47,221 nt of DNA from Verrucomicrobiota bacterium (GCA_023386835.1 JAEWIY010000117.1:1-47221); one strand, 5' to 3'; shown: positions 28,266 to 37,164, counted from the stretch's first letter. A program made the numbers and translations. The notes: generated from the sequence alone by a model not told the origin.

Positions 28266-29069
28266 TCAGGCGTGGTCGGCGACGAGCGTGATCAACAGCG
28301 TTCGGGTTGAGGAGCGGCGATAGACTTCGCGAAAACCTTCCAGTGACTGGCAGGCGTGTCGGGGAATGATCCGGCAGGGCACCTCGAAGTTGAGCACCCA
28401 CTCATCAAACGGCCACGGATCGATCGTCCACGTGGTGGGTCGGACCCACCGGCAGGAGAGGGAATGTCGCTGCCCGTTGCGATCGGGCTGTGCGTGGCGC
28501 AGGACCGTGGGTTGATCGTAACCGCAGCAGGCAATCAACGACAGGTGGTCGCAGCACTGGAGAAACTCGAACCCGCGCTGCAGCTGGTCGGCGGGGACGT
28601 TGAGGGTGGCGCGGGACTCCTGCTGCCACCGTTGTTGTTCGTCGAGAAAGTTTTGATACGCAGCGCGGTGATGCGGCTGGATCGTCTCGGGATCGGCCTG
28701 CTCGGTGAGCAGGTTGGCCGTGTGCATGGCGACCAGGAGGCCGGAAAACAGGTCCGTGCTGGCCACTGCGGCGGTGGCGCGACGACGCACTTCGAGGTAG
28801 CTGGGCAGATCGATTTCCTCGAAGGCCGAGTAACGCCCAACCAGTTGCCGCGTGAATGCCTCCGGTTGGCCGGCGCGCGTCAGGCAGGGATTGGAGTCGC
28901 GATCCAGCCAACCATCGTCGTGATGCGCGACCGCGTAGTGGATGGGTGACCACGGTTCAGGAACGGCAAAGCGCTCGTTGCCCCAACGCTCGGCGAAGGC
29001 GGCAGCCAGGCGCGCATGTTCAGGATGGGTGACAAGGGCCCAGCCCTCGTCCACGTCGACGCGGATCAT
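28266..29069 (-). CDS. DUF3891-family protein
   Basis: A 267-residue soluble protein. The opening HPEHARLAAAFAERWGN, AVAHHDDGWLDRDSNP and a mid-protein HTANLL together give a histidine/aspartate-rich, HD-like pattern suggestive of a metal site. DUF3891 is my assignment by overall pattern; its function is unknown. It follows the amidase gene by 16 bases in the same direction, so the two are probably co-transcribed. Confidence 0.65.
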   Translation of the reverse strand: MIRVDVDEGWALVTHPEHARLAAAFAERWGNERFAVPEPWSPIHYAVAHHDDGWLDRDSNPCLTRAGQPEAFTRQLVGRYSAFEEIDLPSYLEVRRRATAAVASTDLFSGLLVAMHTANLLTEQADPETIQPHHRAAYQNFLDEQQRWQQESRATLNVPADQLQRGFEFLQCCDHLSLIACCGYDQPTVLRHAQPDRNGQRHSLSCRWVRPTTWTIDPWPFDEWVLNFEVPCRIIPRHACQSLEGFREVYRRSSTRTLLITLVADHA

Positions 29070-29085
29070 GGAAGGTGACGCCGCT

Positions 29086-30435
29086 TCAGCAGGAAGCGGA
29101 CCGTTCCAGCGCCCACTGAATGACCGGGCTGTCGGGTGAGTTCACCACGATCTGCAGCCCGAGGGTCAGTCCGTCCGGACGAGGAACGGGCACAGTCAGG
29201 ACGGGCAACCCGCCCAGGCTCGCCGGCGCCGTCAGCGTGAGTTGAGCGTCACGCTGCGCCTGCCCACAATCGGTGTGCCGGAGCGCCACGAACGGGGCAA
29301 CGGGCAGAACCAGGAAGTCGTAGGTCAGGAAAAACTGAGTCCAGGCGAGCTTCACGGTGTGTTGCTTCACGCGTGCCTTCGCCTGCTGCTCCTCGGTCCA
29401 GTGGCGCCCGCGATCGATCCGCTGCCAGACCGCGGCCCCATACCGCGCCTTCTCCGTGTCGAGCGTCGCTTGATGGACGCGGTACGCCTCCTGGCTTTGC
29501 AGGACGGCGTAGGCGTTGGCGCAGCCGCTGAAGGCATGGATGAGCAACTGCGCCGTTTCGTTGTCGGCGGGAGGAGCGAAACAGCCGGCAACGTCGGCGA
29601 GCCGCTTCGCGTCGTGCACTTCCGTGGCGACATCAAAATCGGCCGTGCTCAGCGACACGCCGCGGGGCTCACGCGCGGGTGCGCCGCGGGCGGTGCCCAG
29701 CAAGGCTTCGTTGACCCGCTGCAGATCGGCTGCATTGGCCGTGAACCAGCCGGCGGTGTCGAAACTGGGTGCCAATGGGAACGCGTCCGCGATCCACGGG
29801 TGGTGCGGGGTCAGCCGCAAACCGTACAAACCGCAGAACGCTGCCGGGACCCGCACGGACCCGCCTGTGTCCGTGCCGATCGCGAGCGGCACGAGGCCGG
29901 CTGCAACCGCCGCGGCCGAACCGCTGCTCGAACCGCCGCTGGTGCGATCCGGGAACAGGGGGTGTTGCACGTCGCCATAGTGCGGGTTCTCACCAGTCAG
30001 CCCGTAGGCGAACTCGTGCAGGTGCGTCTTGCCGGCCAGCACCGCTCCGGCCGTTCGCAACGCCAGCACCATCGCGCCGTCGGCAACGGGCATCGGAGGG
30101 TGGGAGAGTTGGCCGCCCGCTCGTGTTGGCAGACCGCGGACAAGAAAAAGGTCTTTCAACGCATACGGTACGCCGTGAAGGGGCCCCCGGTGCGCGTCAG
30201 CGAAACTCCGCGCCAACTCGGCCTCCTCCGGTAACCACGCCCAGACAGCCGCCGCTTGCGCGGGTGACAGTCGCTCGCGCCGCCGGACCAGCTCAGCCGC
30301 GGCCGCAGCCGGGTCAGCCTGCGCGAGACTTTGCCACTCCGGGATCGTCACGCTCGCAGCGTCGGACGGCGGCGTGCGCTTCGCAATCGCCGAGTCGTGC
30401 CAAATCCCCTGACTCGTCCATGCGGCGCCACGCAT
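29086..30435 (-). CDS. Amidase-signature family hydrolase
   Basis: A 449-residue enzyme with the Ser-cisSer-Lys triad of the amidase signature family: Lys in GVPYALKDLFLVRG, the Gly/Ser loop TSGGSSSGSAAAVAAGL and nucleophile region GTDTGGSVRVPAAFCGLYGLR. It hydrolyses a C-N bond of an amide; relatives include allophanate hydrolase and general amidases. The C-terminal third is shorter than in AtzF-type allophanate hydrolases, which carry an extra domain. In a locus with a nucleobase permease and RidA, degradation of a ring-opened product is plausible (inference). Confidence 0.9.
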   Translation of the reverse strand: MRGAAWTSQGIWHDSAIAKRTPPSDAASVTIPEWQSLAQADPAAAAAELVRRRERLSPAQAAAVWAWLPEEAELARSFADAHRGPLHGVPYALKDLFLVRGLPTRAGGQLSHPPMPVADGAMVLALRTAGAVLAGKTHLHEFAYGLTGENPHYGDVQHPLFPDRTSGGSSSGSAAAVAAGLVPLAIGTDTGGSVRVPAAFCGLYGLRLTPHHPWIADAFPLAPSFDTAGWFTANAADLQRVNEALLGTARGAPAREPRGVSLSTADFDVATEVHDAKRLADVAGCFAPPADNETAQLLIHAFSGCANAYAVLQSQEAYRVHQATLDTEKARYGAAVWQRIDRGRHWTEEQQAKARVKQHTVKLAWTQFFLTYDFLVLPVAPFVALRHTDCGQAQRDAQLTLTAPASLGGLPVLTVPVPRPDGLTLGLQIVVNSPDSPVIQWALERSASC

Positions 30436-30549
30436 GTTGAGCGTGCCTCGGCAGCCATCGCGTGATCAGAGCGGCGATCCCGCGCGAGAGACCGAGGACG
30501 ACAAACGCTTTTGCACCCGTGCGGGGAATGCGCTCCACTCGCCGCTCCT

Positions 30550-31011
30550 ATGAGCGTCGAATCCAAACTCGCCCAACTGGGCCTCGAACTTCCGCCCACA
30601 CCTGCCGCGGGCGGCAACTACCTGCCGACGGTGCAAACGGGCCAGCTGCTCTACTGCGCCGGCACGATCTGCAGTTGGAAAGGCGAGATGACCCACACCG
30701 GGCAGGTGGGCAAGGAGCAGACCGTCGACACCGGTTACGAATCGGCCAAGATTTGCGCGCTCAACACGCTCGCCAACATCAAGGCCGCGCTGGGTTCGCT
30801 CGATCGCGTGGCGCGGTTCGTGTTCGTCGGCGGCTACGTCAACGCGGTCAGCGGTTTCGCCGACAGTCCGGCCGTCATCAACGGCGCGAGTGACCTGTTC
30901 GTCGCGGTCTTTGGCGACGCCGGCAAACATGCGCGGGCCGCGGTGGCCGTGGCGGGATTGCCCAAAAACTCCACCACCGAAGTGCAGGTGGTGGTGGAAG
31001 TGAAAGCCTGA
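30550..31011 (+). CDS. RidA/YjgF/UK114-family protein
   Basis: A 153-residue member of the RidA superfamily, whose archetype hydrolyses reactive enamine/imine intermediates. Visible motifs are LLYCAGTICSWKGEM, GYESAKICALNTLANIKAALGSLDRV, FVFVGGYVNAV and the C-terminal HARAAVAVAGLPKNSTTEVQVVVEV, keeping the Arg and Glu of the active pocket. Longer than classical RidA (about 128), nearer the 'YjgF-like 1' subgroup. Divergent from the amidase gene, about 115 bases apart. Confidence 0.9.
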   Translation: MSVESKLAQLGLELPPTPAAGGNYLPTVQTGQLLYCAGTICSWKGEMTHTGQVGKEQTVDTGYESAKICALNTLANIKAALGSLDRVARFVFVGGYVNAVSGFADSPAVINGASDLFVAVFGDAGKHARAAVAVAGLPKNSTTEVQVVVEVKA

Positions 31012-31021
31012 GGGCTCGGGC

Positions 31022-31054
31022 CAGGCGTCTCGTCGGCAATCGGCGGGACGCCTG
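31022..31054. terminator. Possible bidirectional terminator hairpin
   Basis: CAGGCGTCTCG and CGGGACGCCTG form an 11-bp stem (one G-T pair) with an 11-base loop in the 51-base gap between the converging RidA and fabV genes. There is no strong T-run, so confidence is limited. Confidence 0.4.
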
Positions 31055-31062
31055 CGCGGCCG

Positions 31063-32250
31063 TCAGATCATCGGGACGTGCGGCTCGACGTCGGCATCGT
31101 AATCGATGCCGGCGAGCCCGAAGCCGAACATCTTGAGGAATTCGGACCGGTAACCGGCGATATCGGTCAGGGATTCCAGGTTCTCGGTTGTCACCGAAGG
31201 CCAAATACGCGCGACCTCGGCCTGCACGTCGGGCTGCATCTCCAGATCGTCGATGCGAACGCGGCCGCCCTCGTCGAAATCGAGCGCGTTGCCATTGTAG
31301 AGCTGCGTCGCGAAGAGGCGCTGCATCTGTTCGATACAGCCTTCGTGCGTGCCCTTCGCTTTCATGATCTTGTAGAGGATCGAAATGTAGAGCGGCACGA
31401 CAGGGATCGCCGAGCTGGCTTGGGAGACCAGCGCCTTGTTCACGGAAATGAACGCGCGACCGTAGCCATTCGCCTTTAACGTCGCATCGATGCGGCGCGC
31501 CGACTTTTCCAGATCGTTCTTCGCGACGCCGATCGTGCCGTTCTTGTAAATGGCCCACGTGACTTCCGGCCCGATGTAGGAGTAGGCGACGGAAGTCGCC
31601 CCCGGCGCGAGCAGCCCGCGGTCGGAAAGGGCGTTGATCCAACGCTCCCAATCGTCGCCGCCCATCACCGCCACCGTATCGTCGATCTCCTCCTGCGTGG
31701 CCGGTTCGATCGTGATGTCGGTGACCACGCCCTTGTCCGTATCGACGGTCTTGTTGGTGAACGGTGCGCCGATCGGCTTCAGCACGCTCTTGTGAACCGT
31801 GGCCGTATCCGGATGGGTACGACGCGGCGAGGCGAGCGAATAGACGACCAGGTCCACCTGCCCGAGGTCAGCCTCGATCGCGTCCAGAACCTGGTCCTTG
31901 ATGGCGGTGGAGAACGCGTCGCCGTTGAAATTCCGGGCGTAGTATCCTTCTGCGCGGGCGGCCTTGGTGAACGCGATCGTGTTGTACCATCCCGGCGTGG
32001 CGGTCCGTCCTTCCTCCGACGGCCGCTCAAAGAAGACGCCAATGGTGGCGGCGCCGGAGCCGAACGCGGCGGTGATGCGTGACGCGAGCCCGAAGCCGGT
32101 GGAGGCGCCGATCACCAGCACCTTCTTGGGACCGTCCTTGATCGCGCCGTGGCGCTTCACGTAGTCGATCTGTTCCTGCACATGCGCTGCGCAGCCAACG
32201 GGATGGGCGGTCACGCAGACGAAGCCGCGGACTCTGGGCTTGATCACCAT
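31063..32250 (-). CDS. fabV: Trans-2-enoyl-ACP/CoA reductase FabV
   Basis: A 395-residue NAD(P)H-dependent enoyl reductase that completes the fatty-acid elongation cycle. It matches FabV throughout: MVIKPRVRGFVCVTAHPVGC at the N-terminus, VLVIGASTGFGLASRI for the cofactor, DLVVYSLASPRRTHP, and the active-site Y-x8-K in YSYIGPEVTWAIYKNGTIG. FabV is the enoyl reductase type generally insensitive to triclosan. Monocistronic in appearance; a possible hairpin follows. Confidence 0.97.
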   Translation of the reverse strand: MVIKPRVRGFVCVTAHPVGCAAHVQEQIDYVKRHGAIKDGPKKVLVIGASTGFGLASRITAAFGSGAATIGVFFERPSEEGRTATPGWYNTIAFTKAARAEGYYARNFNGDAFSTAIKDQVLDAIEADLGQVDLVVYSLASPRRTHPDTATVHKSVLKPIGAPFTNKTVDTDKGVVTDITIEPATQEEIDDTVAVMGGDDWERWINALSDRGLLAPGATSVAYSYIGPEVTWAIYKNGTIGVAKNDLEKSARRIDATLKANGYGRAFISVNKALVSQASSAIPVVPLYISILYKIMKAKGTHEGCIEQMQRLFATQLYNGNALDFDEGGRVRIDDLEMQPDVQAEVARIWPSVTTENLESLTDIAGYRSEFLKMFGFGLAGIDYDADVEPHVPMI

Positions 32251-32315
32251 AGGGGGCGCAGATTTCAGCCCCGTTTCGCCGGTGGCAAGAGCGGAAAAGC
32301 GGCTCCGCCGCCCGC

Positions 32316-32888
32316 CTAACGCTCGTGCAGGAGAATGTCGTTAGCGCCCTCGGACCGGACGTGAATGGTCGCCGGTCCCGGAGGAGGGGACTCCCGCAAT
32401 GGAAGAAGCAGCCGCCCCGGTTCAGCGGGGGCGGTCGCCGGGAGCGTGAGAGTGACGGCGCCCGACTGAAGTTCGATCATTCCGCCGGACCAGGTGGGTG
32501 GCAGACCGGCGATGACGAGGTCGCCCTGCTGACGCGTCTCGTCCCACCAGAGCCCGGCGACGGGAGTATCCAGCAGGGTTCTGCGCGCTCCGAAAACGCG
32601 CCGTTGAATAGGACGCTCAGGATGGACCGAGTTGTCTTCAACCCGGCTGGGCGCATACCGGCTTTGCGCGTCGTGCAGCAGTTTTTCGGTTTCCAGTTCC
32701 GTGCGCAGACTGCGATTTTCGAGTTCGAGCAACTCCAGGCGTTGTTCCGCCAAGCGCAATCCCGCCGCCTGATGCCGAAGGTAGGCGACAGCGGAGAGCA
32801 GGAGAAACAGGACCAGCAAGGCCACGACCGCACCCATCAGCCGCCAGGGCGGTCGGGGCGCGGGAGGGTTATTCTGCGGAGAACTCAT
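32316..32888 (-). CDS. Single-pass membrane protein with coiled coil, in exosortase operon
   Basis: A 190-residue protein of unknown function. A Pro-rich N-terminus is followed by one membrane helix (LMGAVVALLVLFLLLSAVAYL), a coiled coil (LAEQRLELLELENRSLRTELETEKL), and a soluble beta-rich domain (GDLVIAGLPPTWSGGMIELQSGAVTLTLP) that resembles the C-terminal part of anti-sigma-K-like proteins. Start ATG 32888 precedes the helix. Downstream of the exosortase and a tiny membrane-protein gene, same strand. Confidence 0.6.
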   Translation of the reverse strand: MSSPQNNPPAPRPPWRLMGAVVALLVLFLLLSAVAYLRHQAAGLRLAEQRLELLELENRSLRTELETEKLLHDAQSRYAPSRVEDNSVHPERPIQRRVFGARRTLLDTPVAGLWWDETRQQGDLVIAGLPPTWSGGMIELQSGAVTLTLPATAPAEPGRLLLPLRESPPPGPATIHVRSEGANDILLHER

Positions 32889-32946
32889 CAAAACGAACAG
32901 TCGGCCGGAGGTCGGGCAGCATCGGGGCGACGAGCAGCGTGACAAG

Positions 32947-32978
32947 GCGGTTTGATCGCAGCGCAGCGATCGAACCGC
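32947..32978. repeat. Inverted repeat between exosortase-operon genes
   Basis: GCGGTTTGATCGC and GCGATCGAACCGC pair over 13 bp (one mismatch) around a 6-base loop, 6 bases past the small membrane-protein stop. It could attenuate transcription into the next gene or be a processing site. No T-run. Confidence 0.45.
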
Positions 32979-32984
32979 GTTTCG

Positions 32985-33077
32985 TCAGAGGATCGCCAGG
33001 CCAAGCAGACCCAGAACAATCAACAGCGAGAGCACACTCAGGGCGACGCGTTCGCGTCGGGTCAGTTGAAGCAGCAT
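32985..33077 (-). CDS. 30-residue single-helix membrane peptide
   Basis: A short frame, ATG 33077 to TGA at 32985, encodes MLLQLTRRERVALSVLSLLI followed by VLGLLGLAIL: a positively charged head and a single hydrophobic helix. It begins 6 bases after the exosortase stop and is in line with the operon. The head LTRRERVAL resembles the N-terminal anchor of small secretion or competence (ComEA-like) proteins. A candidate real small gene; alternatively a remnant of a longer anchored protein. Confidence 0.5.
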   Translation of the reverse strand: MLLQLTRRERVALSVLSLLIVLGLLGLAIL

Positions 33078-33083
33078 GGAGAG

Positions 33084-34727
33084 TCAGAGACCAAAAGGCG
33101 CCAGCCCGGCGAAGACGTGGTGTACGAGGGGATCGTCCCGCACGTCCTGCCAGCGTCGGTTGCTGGAAACACGAACAAAGAGCTGCTCGCCGCGGCTGCG
33201 CACGCCAAAACGCACCACCGAGAGCAGCAGGTCGCGCGGCGAGAGCGCATCGGGCGACTCGATCACGCGGCCGCCGTACACGTGCCAGAACCAGACGTAT
33301 TGTGGGCCCGACGAACTGGTGAAGTGGCGCGATTCGGCCGGACTGAGTTGCCGGTCGCCCAACACCAGCGCCTCTCGCCGCAGCGACTCCGGTTCGAGTC
33401 GCCAGCCGGCCCCGGGCCAGCAGATGTCCGGCGTGTGCGAGGCGACGTGACTCACCGGCACTTCACCCGGCGGCCAGTACGCGAGGTAGATGGTCAACTG
33501 GGTCACTCCGGACGCGTCACGACGCAAGTAGGTGCGCTGCGCCAGCTGTCGCGTTTGCAGCACGTCCGTGTACGGATAGAGGTTGTCCTCCGCCACGTAG
33601 TCCCAACCCGGAGCGTTCGTCGGTAGGACCGCGGCCAGATCCGGCGCGCCGGTGGTGGTCGTGATCGGACGCGTGGCGCTGATGAAGCTGAGGGCGATCG
33701 CCAAAGCGACGGCTAGGCCCACCGTGAGCAGGACGAAGCCGCGGCGTTCACTTCGAGCGGCCCGAGCCGGAAGACCGCCTCGCTTCAGCGCTTCCGGCTC
33801 GATCGCCGGCGGTGCCGTGTCATCACGCCCGGCCAGGCGCAAACCGACAAAGGCGAGCACGGCGGCGGTCACAGCCAGGATGGCAAGCCCGGTGACATCG
33901 TGCCACGCGCCGCTGATGTCAGTGCCCCGATTGGCGAGCAGCGTCAGCAGCAGCGACCGCAGGAAGTTCATCAGCAACGCGAGCGGCGCCGCCAACAGCA
34001 GCAGAACCACCCGCGCACCGGTCCGTCGCACCAGTGCGGCGGAAAAGAAGACGCCGGCGTAGATGCAGGAGAGCAGGCTGCGCACGCCACTGCACGCGTC
34101 TTCGACGCCCACCGAGGTGCGCGCCAGCTCGATCACGTTGCCATTCTTCGACGCCGGGATGCCGAGCCAGTGGAGGCTGGTGAGCACTGCATCTGTGACG
34201 CCGAGCTGCAGTTGGAGGGTGAGGCGCGCGTACGTGCCGGGTGGCAGCGGCAGGCTCAGCAACCACAACAGGATCCCAGCCAGCGCCGCCCAGTTCAATG
34301 GCACCTGCCGGACGCGCTCCGACGCCAGCACGAGCAGGGTCGCCATCAATCCCCCGGCGACAGACCAGCCGAGCGTAAACGTCACCAAGGCGTGGTCCCA
34401 ATCGAGCGCGACCGCGTAGAGGCACCCCAGCGACAGGCCAATGAGCGCAGCCGTCAGGCACAGGAGCACCGCCGCGAACAGACCGGTGCCGCTCGCGAGA
34501 AACCGTGCTGGCGCCTGCCGTCGCGACTCCCGCCAGAGCCACAAAAACAGCATGGGGGTGAAGAGGCCGTGCGAGAGATCCGGGTTCTCCAGCCACTCCG
34601 GAGCGAGATAGGCAATCCACAGCCCGAGCGCGGCCGTCAGGAGCGCGAGCGCGGCCCAGCCCCAGCCGTGGTTGCGCAACTGCGAGGCCGGGAACGGCGC
34701 CGTCGAATCAGCGGGCGCAACCGTCAT
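33084..34727 (-). CDS. Exosortase fused to EpsI domain
   Basis: A 547-residue inner-membrane protein. Residues about 20-320 are an exosortase: eight helices with Cys212 (SVGVEDACSGVRSL), Arg257 (MNFLRSLLLT) and His276 (WHDVTGLAI), the predicted transpeptidase triad. Residues about 340-547 are an EpsI domain (PTNAPGWDYVAED, LTIYLAYWPPG, SHTPDICWPGAGW). Exosortases cut and re-anchor PEP-CTERM-type proteins and usually accompany exopolysaccharide genes. Start 34727 overlaps the upstream stop by 4 bases (ATGA). Confidence 0.92.
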   Translation of the reverse strand: MTVAPADSTAPFPASQLRNHGWGWAALALLTAALGLWIAYLAPEWLENPDLSHGLFTPMLFLWLWRESRRQAPARFLASGTGLFAAVLLCLTAALIGLSLGCLYAVALDWDHALVTFTLGWSVAGGLMATLLVLASERVRQVPLNWAALAGILLWLLSLPLPPGTYARLTLQLQLGVTDAVLTSLHWLGIPASKNGNVIELARTSVGVEDACSGVRSLLSCIYAGVFFSAALVRRTGARVVLLLLAAPLALLMNFLRSLLLTLLANRGTDISGAWHDVTGLAILAVTAAVLAFVGLRLAGRDDTAPPAIEPEALKRGGLPARAARSERRGFVLLTVGLAVALAIALSFISATRPITTTTGAPDLAAVLPTNAPGWDYVAEDNLYPYTDVLQTRQLAQRTYLRRDASGVTQLTIYLAYWPPGEVPVSHVASHTPDICWPGAGWRLEPESLRREALVLGDRQLSPAESRHFTSSSGPQYVWFWHVYGGRVIESPDALSPRDLLLSVVRFGVRSRGEQLFVRVSSNRRWQDVRDDPLVHHVFAGLAPFGL

Positions 34728-36217
34728 GAGCGGGGACTTTCGCCCAACGGTGGGCCGAAGCGACTGAGCAGCGCGTAGTTCACTTCCAGCGACAAGGGCT
34801 GCAGAAACGGCAGGACTTCGCTCAACCGTTTTCCGACGGGGGCAAGGAAGTACGCCCGGGCCGCATCGAGAGCGGCGTAGCTGGCGCCTGTCGTTTCGCG
34901 CAGGGCTTCGGCCCATTCGCGCAGGCGCGGCTCATCCTGCTGGGCGCCGGCGACGCACAGTAACGTGAGCCGCGCCGTAAGCCGTTCCGCCTCGTTCGGC
35001 AGCTTCGCGAGATCGACTCGTCGGAGCCAGCGTTCGTACAGGTCCGGATCCGGGAAACGGATGAGATGAGCCGCGATGAGCTCGATCACCTTCAAACGGT
35101 CGGAATGTGCGGCGAGGTTCTCGAAAGCCACGAAACGCAGCCGCCGGTTGTTGAGCGTGGCGAGCGCTTCGAGCTCCAGCGAAATCCGGTCGTAGTCGGG
35201 CAGTCGTCGCGTCTCGAGCAGCGCAAAATCCAGCGCCGGTTGCGCCAGCCCGAGCGAGGTCAGCCGACGGATCTGGTGATAAGCGACGTAGTCGGGTTGA
35301 TCTGGCGCGCGCGGCTGGAGGAGGCGGCGCAGACCGGCTTTGTGGTCCGTTCCGGCGAGTTGCGCCTCGGTTTCGAGTACATGCGCCACGCCGCTGGGCA
35401 GCGTCTGGGCTTCCGTCCGGAGACGGTCGAGCAGGCTGCGGTTTCCGCTGCGTTCCGTGGCAAACAGGAGCGCGTGCAGCCAGGCGCCGGCATGCTCGCC
35501 GTCAAAGTGCAGGGCCGCCGCCGCGAGTTCTTCGATGGCAGCGTAGTCGGCCCGCGGGAGGAGTGCGCGCAGCCAGTGCTGCGCGGTGGTGGAGCGATGC
35601 GTCGGATGCTCCTGCAGCAGGCGGCTGTACATCCGGTTGGCCAGATCGGGACGGCTCGTCTGCCATAGCCGCGCGAGCATGAGGCCCGCGTCGTAGTTGC
35701 CCGGGTCGTAGTCGTAGGCGAGTCGAAGGGAGAGCAGCGCCTCGTTGATTTCCTGCCGGGCGTAAGCCTCTTCCGCACGCTGCTGGAAATACTTCGAGCG
35801 GGCCTGCTGGATCTCCGACCAGGCCGGCGGCCAGGCGATCGACTCAAGGCGAACGGGATAACCGATCCCCCGCAGCACGCCAAATCCGACCAGAACCAGC
35901 GTCAGGTAAGTCGCGAGGGAGACGCCGCCGTACCACGCGAACGCCCGCAGCCAGAAGGGGCGCACGTCGGCGGTGTCGACCGAACATAACCACGTGCCGT
36001 CCAACGATGGCTGCAGGAGCGGGCAGACGCGGCGAAACCGCTTCGGATCGCGCCAACCAAAACAGGCGTCACAGCGGGTTTCACCTCCGCGGCCGGAATC
36101 GGACGGATTCTGGCAGGGGCTGAAGGGTGGTTTCCGCCAACGAAAAAGCGTCTTGCGGACGTTCCAGTAGAGAAGCCCCCAAGCGGTGCGGAACCCATCG
36201 GTAAACCAGCCGACCAC
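34724..36217 (-). CDS. TPR-like protein with N-terminal Cys cluster and membrane helix, exosortase-linked
   Basis: A 497-residue protein. The N-terminus (residues 30-80) has spaced cysteines (PCQNPS, RCDACFGW, RVCPLL, WLCSV) suggesting a zinc ribbon. Then comes a membrane helix (YLTLVLVGFGVLRGIGY) and a long helical-repeat region from about residue 130 (QQRAEEAYARQEINEALLSLRLAYDYDPGNYDAGLMLARLW). Translationally coupled to the exosortase. Probably a scaffold for the sorting or surface-polymer machinery; no enzymatic motif is visible. Confidence 0.7.
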   Translation of the reverse strand: MVGWFTDGFRTAWGLLYWNVRKTLFRWRKPPFSPCQNPSDSGRGGETRCDACFGWRDPKRFRRVCPLLQPSLDGTWLCSVDTADVRPFWLRAFAWYGGVSLATYLTLVLVGFGVLRGIGYPVRLESIAWPPAWSEIQQARSKYFQQRAEEAYARQEINEALLSLRLAYDYDPGNYDAGLMLARLWQTSRPDLANRMYSRLLQEHPTHRSTTAQHWLRALLPRADYAAIEELAAAALHFDGEHAGAWLHALLFATERSGNRSLLDRLRTEAQTLPSGVAHVLETEAQLAGTDHKAGLRRLLQPRAPDQPDYVAYHQIRRLTSLGLAQPALDFALLETRRLPDYDRISLELEALATLNNRRLRFVAFENLAAHSDRLKVIELIAAHLIRFPDPDLYERWLRRVDLAKLPNEAERLTARLTLLCVAGAQQDEPRLREWAEALRETTGASYAALDAARAYFLAPVGKRLSEVLPFLQPLSLEVNYALLSRFGPPLGESPRS

Positions 36218-36367
36218 GACGTCAGGTTAGGAACGGCCGCCTCAGCGCCGCAACAGCGAAGCCGATCGATGGCAGGTGAAGAAATGCGCAGCTGGCGGAT
36301 AGACGCGGGCTTGGAAGGGCGGCACAAGCCGCGGGGATCGAGTGTACGGCGTAAGACGGATGACGTC

Positions 36368-36394
36368 GCCGAGCGAGGGGCGCTCTCGCTCGGC
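36368..36394. repeat. Perfect 10-bp inverted repeat in the 36218-36483 spacer
   Basis: GCCGAGCGAG and CTCGCTCGGC flank a 7-base loop, midway between the divergent TPR and redoxin genes. It may be an operator, a leader hairpin or an upstream barrier between the divergent promoters. I see nothing else in this 266-base spacer apart from an A7 tract at about 36417. Confidence 0.45.
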
Positions 36395-36483
36395 AAGATG
36401 AGCCGAACTTCTGGGCAAAAAAAGACGGTCGATCGGTTGGCAACGGGCAACCTGCCTTTATCGTGCGCGTCTCCGTTCCCGCC

Positions 36484-37089
36484 ATGAAGATGCAAATGCG
36501 ATTCCTTACCCTCGCGGCGGCCTTGTTCGCCTGCACCCTCGGAACCACCGCGATTCAGGCCAAGGCCGTGGTGGGTCAACCGGCACCGGACTTCTCGTTA
36601 ACCGACCTCGATGGCAAGACGCACCGCCTCGAGGACTACAAGGGCAAGACGGTGGTGCTGGAATGGGTTAACCCAGAGTGCCCGTTCGTTGATCGGCACT
36701 ATAGCACGGGCAACATGCCTTCGTTGCAGAAATCTGCCACCTCCGACGGTGTGGTTTGGCTGACCGTCAACTCCGGCGCCAAGGGCGAACAGGGTGCTTA
36801 CGAACCCGGCAAGGCGAAGTCGTGGATGCAAAAGAAAGGTGCTGCGCCAACGGCGTACCTGCGCGATGAGGAGGGGACGGTCGGCAAGCTCTATCAGGCG
36901 AAAACCACGCCGCACATGTACGTCATCGATCCGCAGGGCAAACTCGCCTACCAGGGCGCGATCGACAGTGATCCGCGCGGCGGCGCCAACGCGGAGAACT
37001 ACGTGACGGCCGCGTTGACGGCGGTGAAGGAGGGCAAGATGCCCGCCAAAACCAATACGACGCCGTACGGCTGCAACGTGAAGTACTGA
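36484..37089 (+). CDS. Exported redoxin (AhpC/TSA/thioredoxin-like) protein
   Basis: A 201-residue protein with a signal peptide (MKMQMRFLTLAAALFACTLG...IQA) and a thioredoxin fold: GQPAPDFSLTDLDGKTHRLEDYKGKTVVLEWVNPECPFVDRHY, then PTAYLRDEEGTVGKLY and TTPHMYVIDPQGKLAYQGAID. Only one cysteine (NPECPF) sits at the active site, with another near the C-terminus (YGCNVKY), so a 1-Cys or distant-pair peroxiredoxin mechanism is likely. ATG 36484 directly begins the signal peptide. A strong terminator follows. Confidence 0.88.
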   Translation: MKMQMRFLTLAAALFACTLGTTAIQAKAVVGQPAPDFSLTDLDGKTHRLEDYKGKTVVLEWVNPECPFVDRHYSTGNMPSLQKSATSDGVVWLTVNSGAKGEQGAYEPGKAKSWMQKKGAAPTAYLRDEEGTVGKLYQAKTTPHMYVIDPQGKLAYQGAIDSDPRGGANAENYVTAALTAVKEGKMPAKTNTTPYGCNVKY

Positions 37090-37117
37090 ATTTCAGTTCA
37101 CCGATAGGCTTGGAACG

Positions 37118-37147
37118 GGCGGAGCCGCTTGGCTCCGCCTTTTTCTT
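37118..37147 (+). terminator. Rho-independent terminator after the redoxin gene
   Basis: GGCGGAGCC / GGCTCCGCC stem (9 bp) with a GCTT loop followed by TTTTTCTTT, 29 bases past the redoxin stop. Confidence 0.9.
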
Positions 37148-37164
37148 TATCGCCCGGCCAACCG

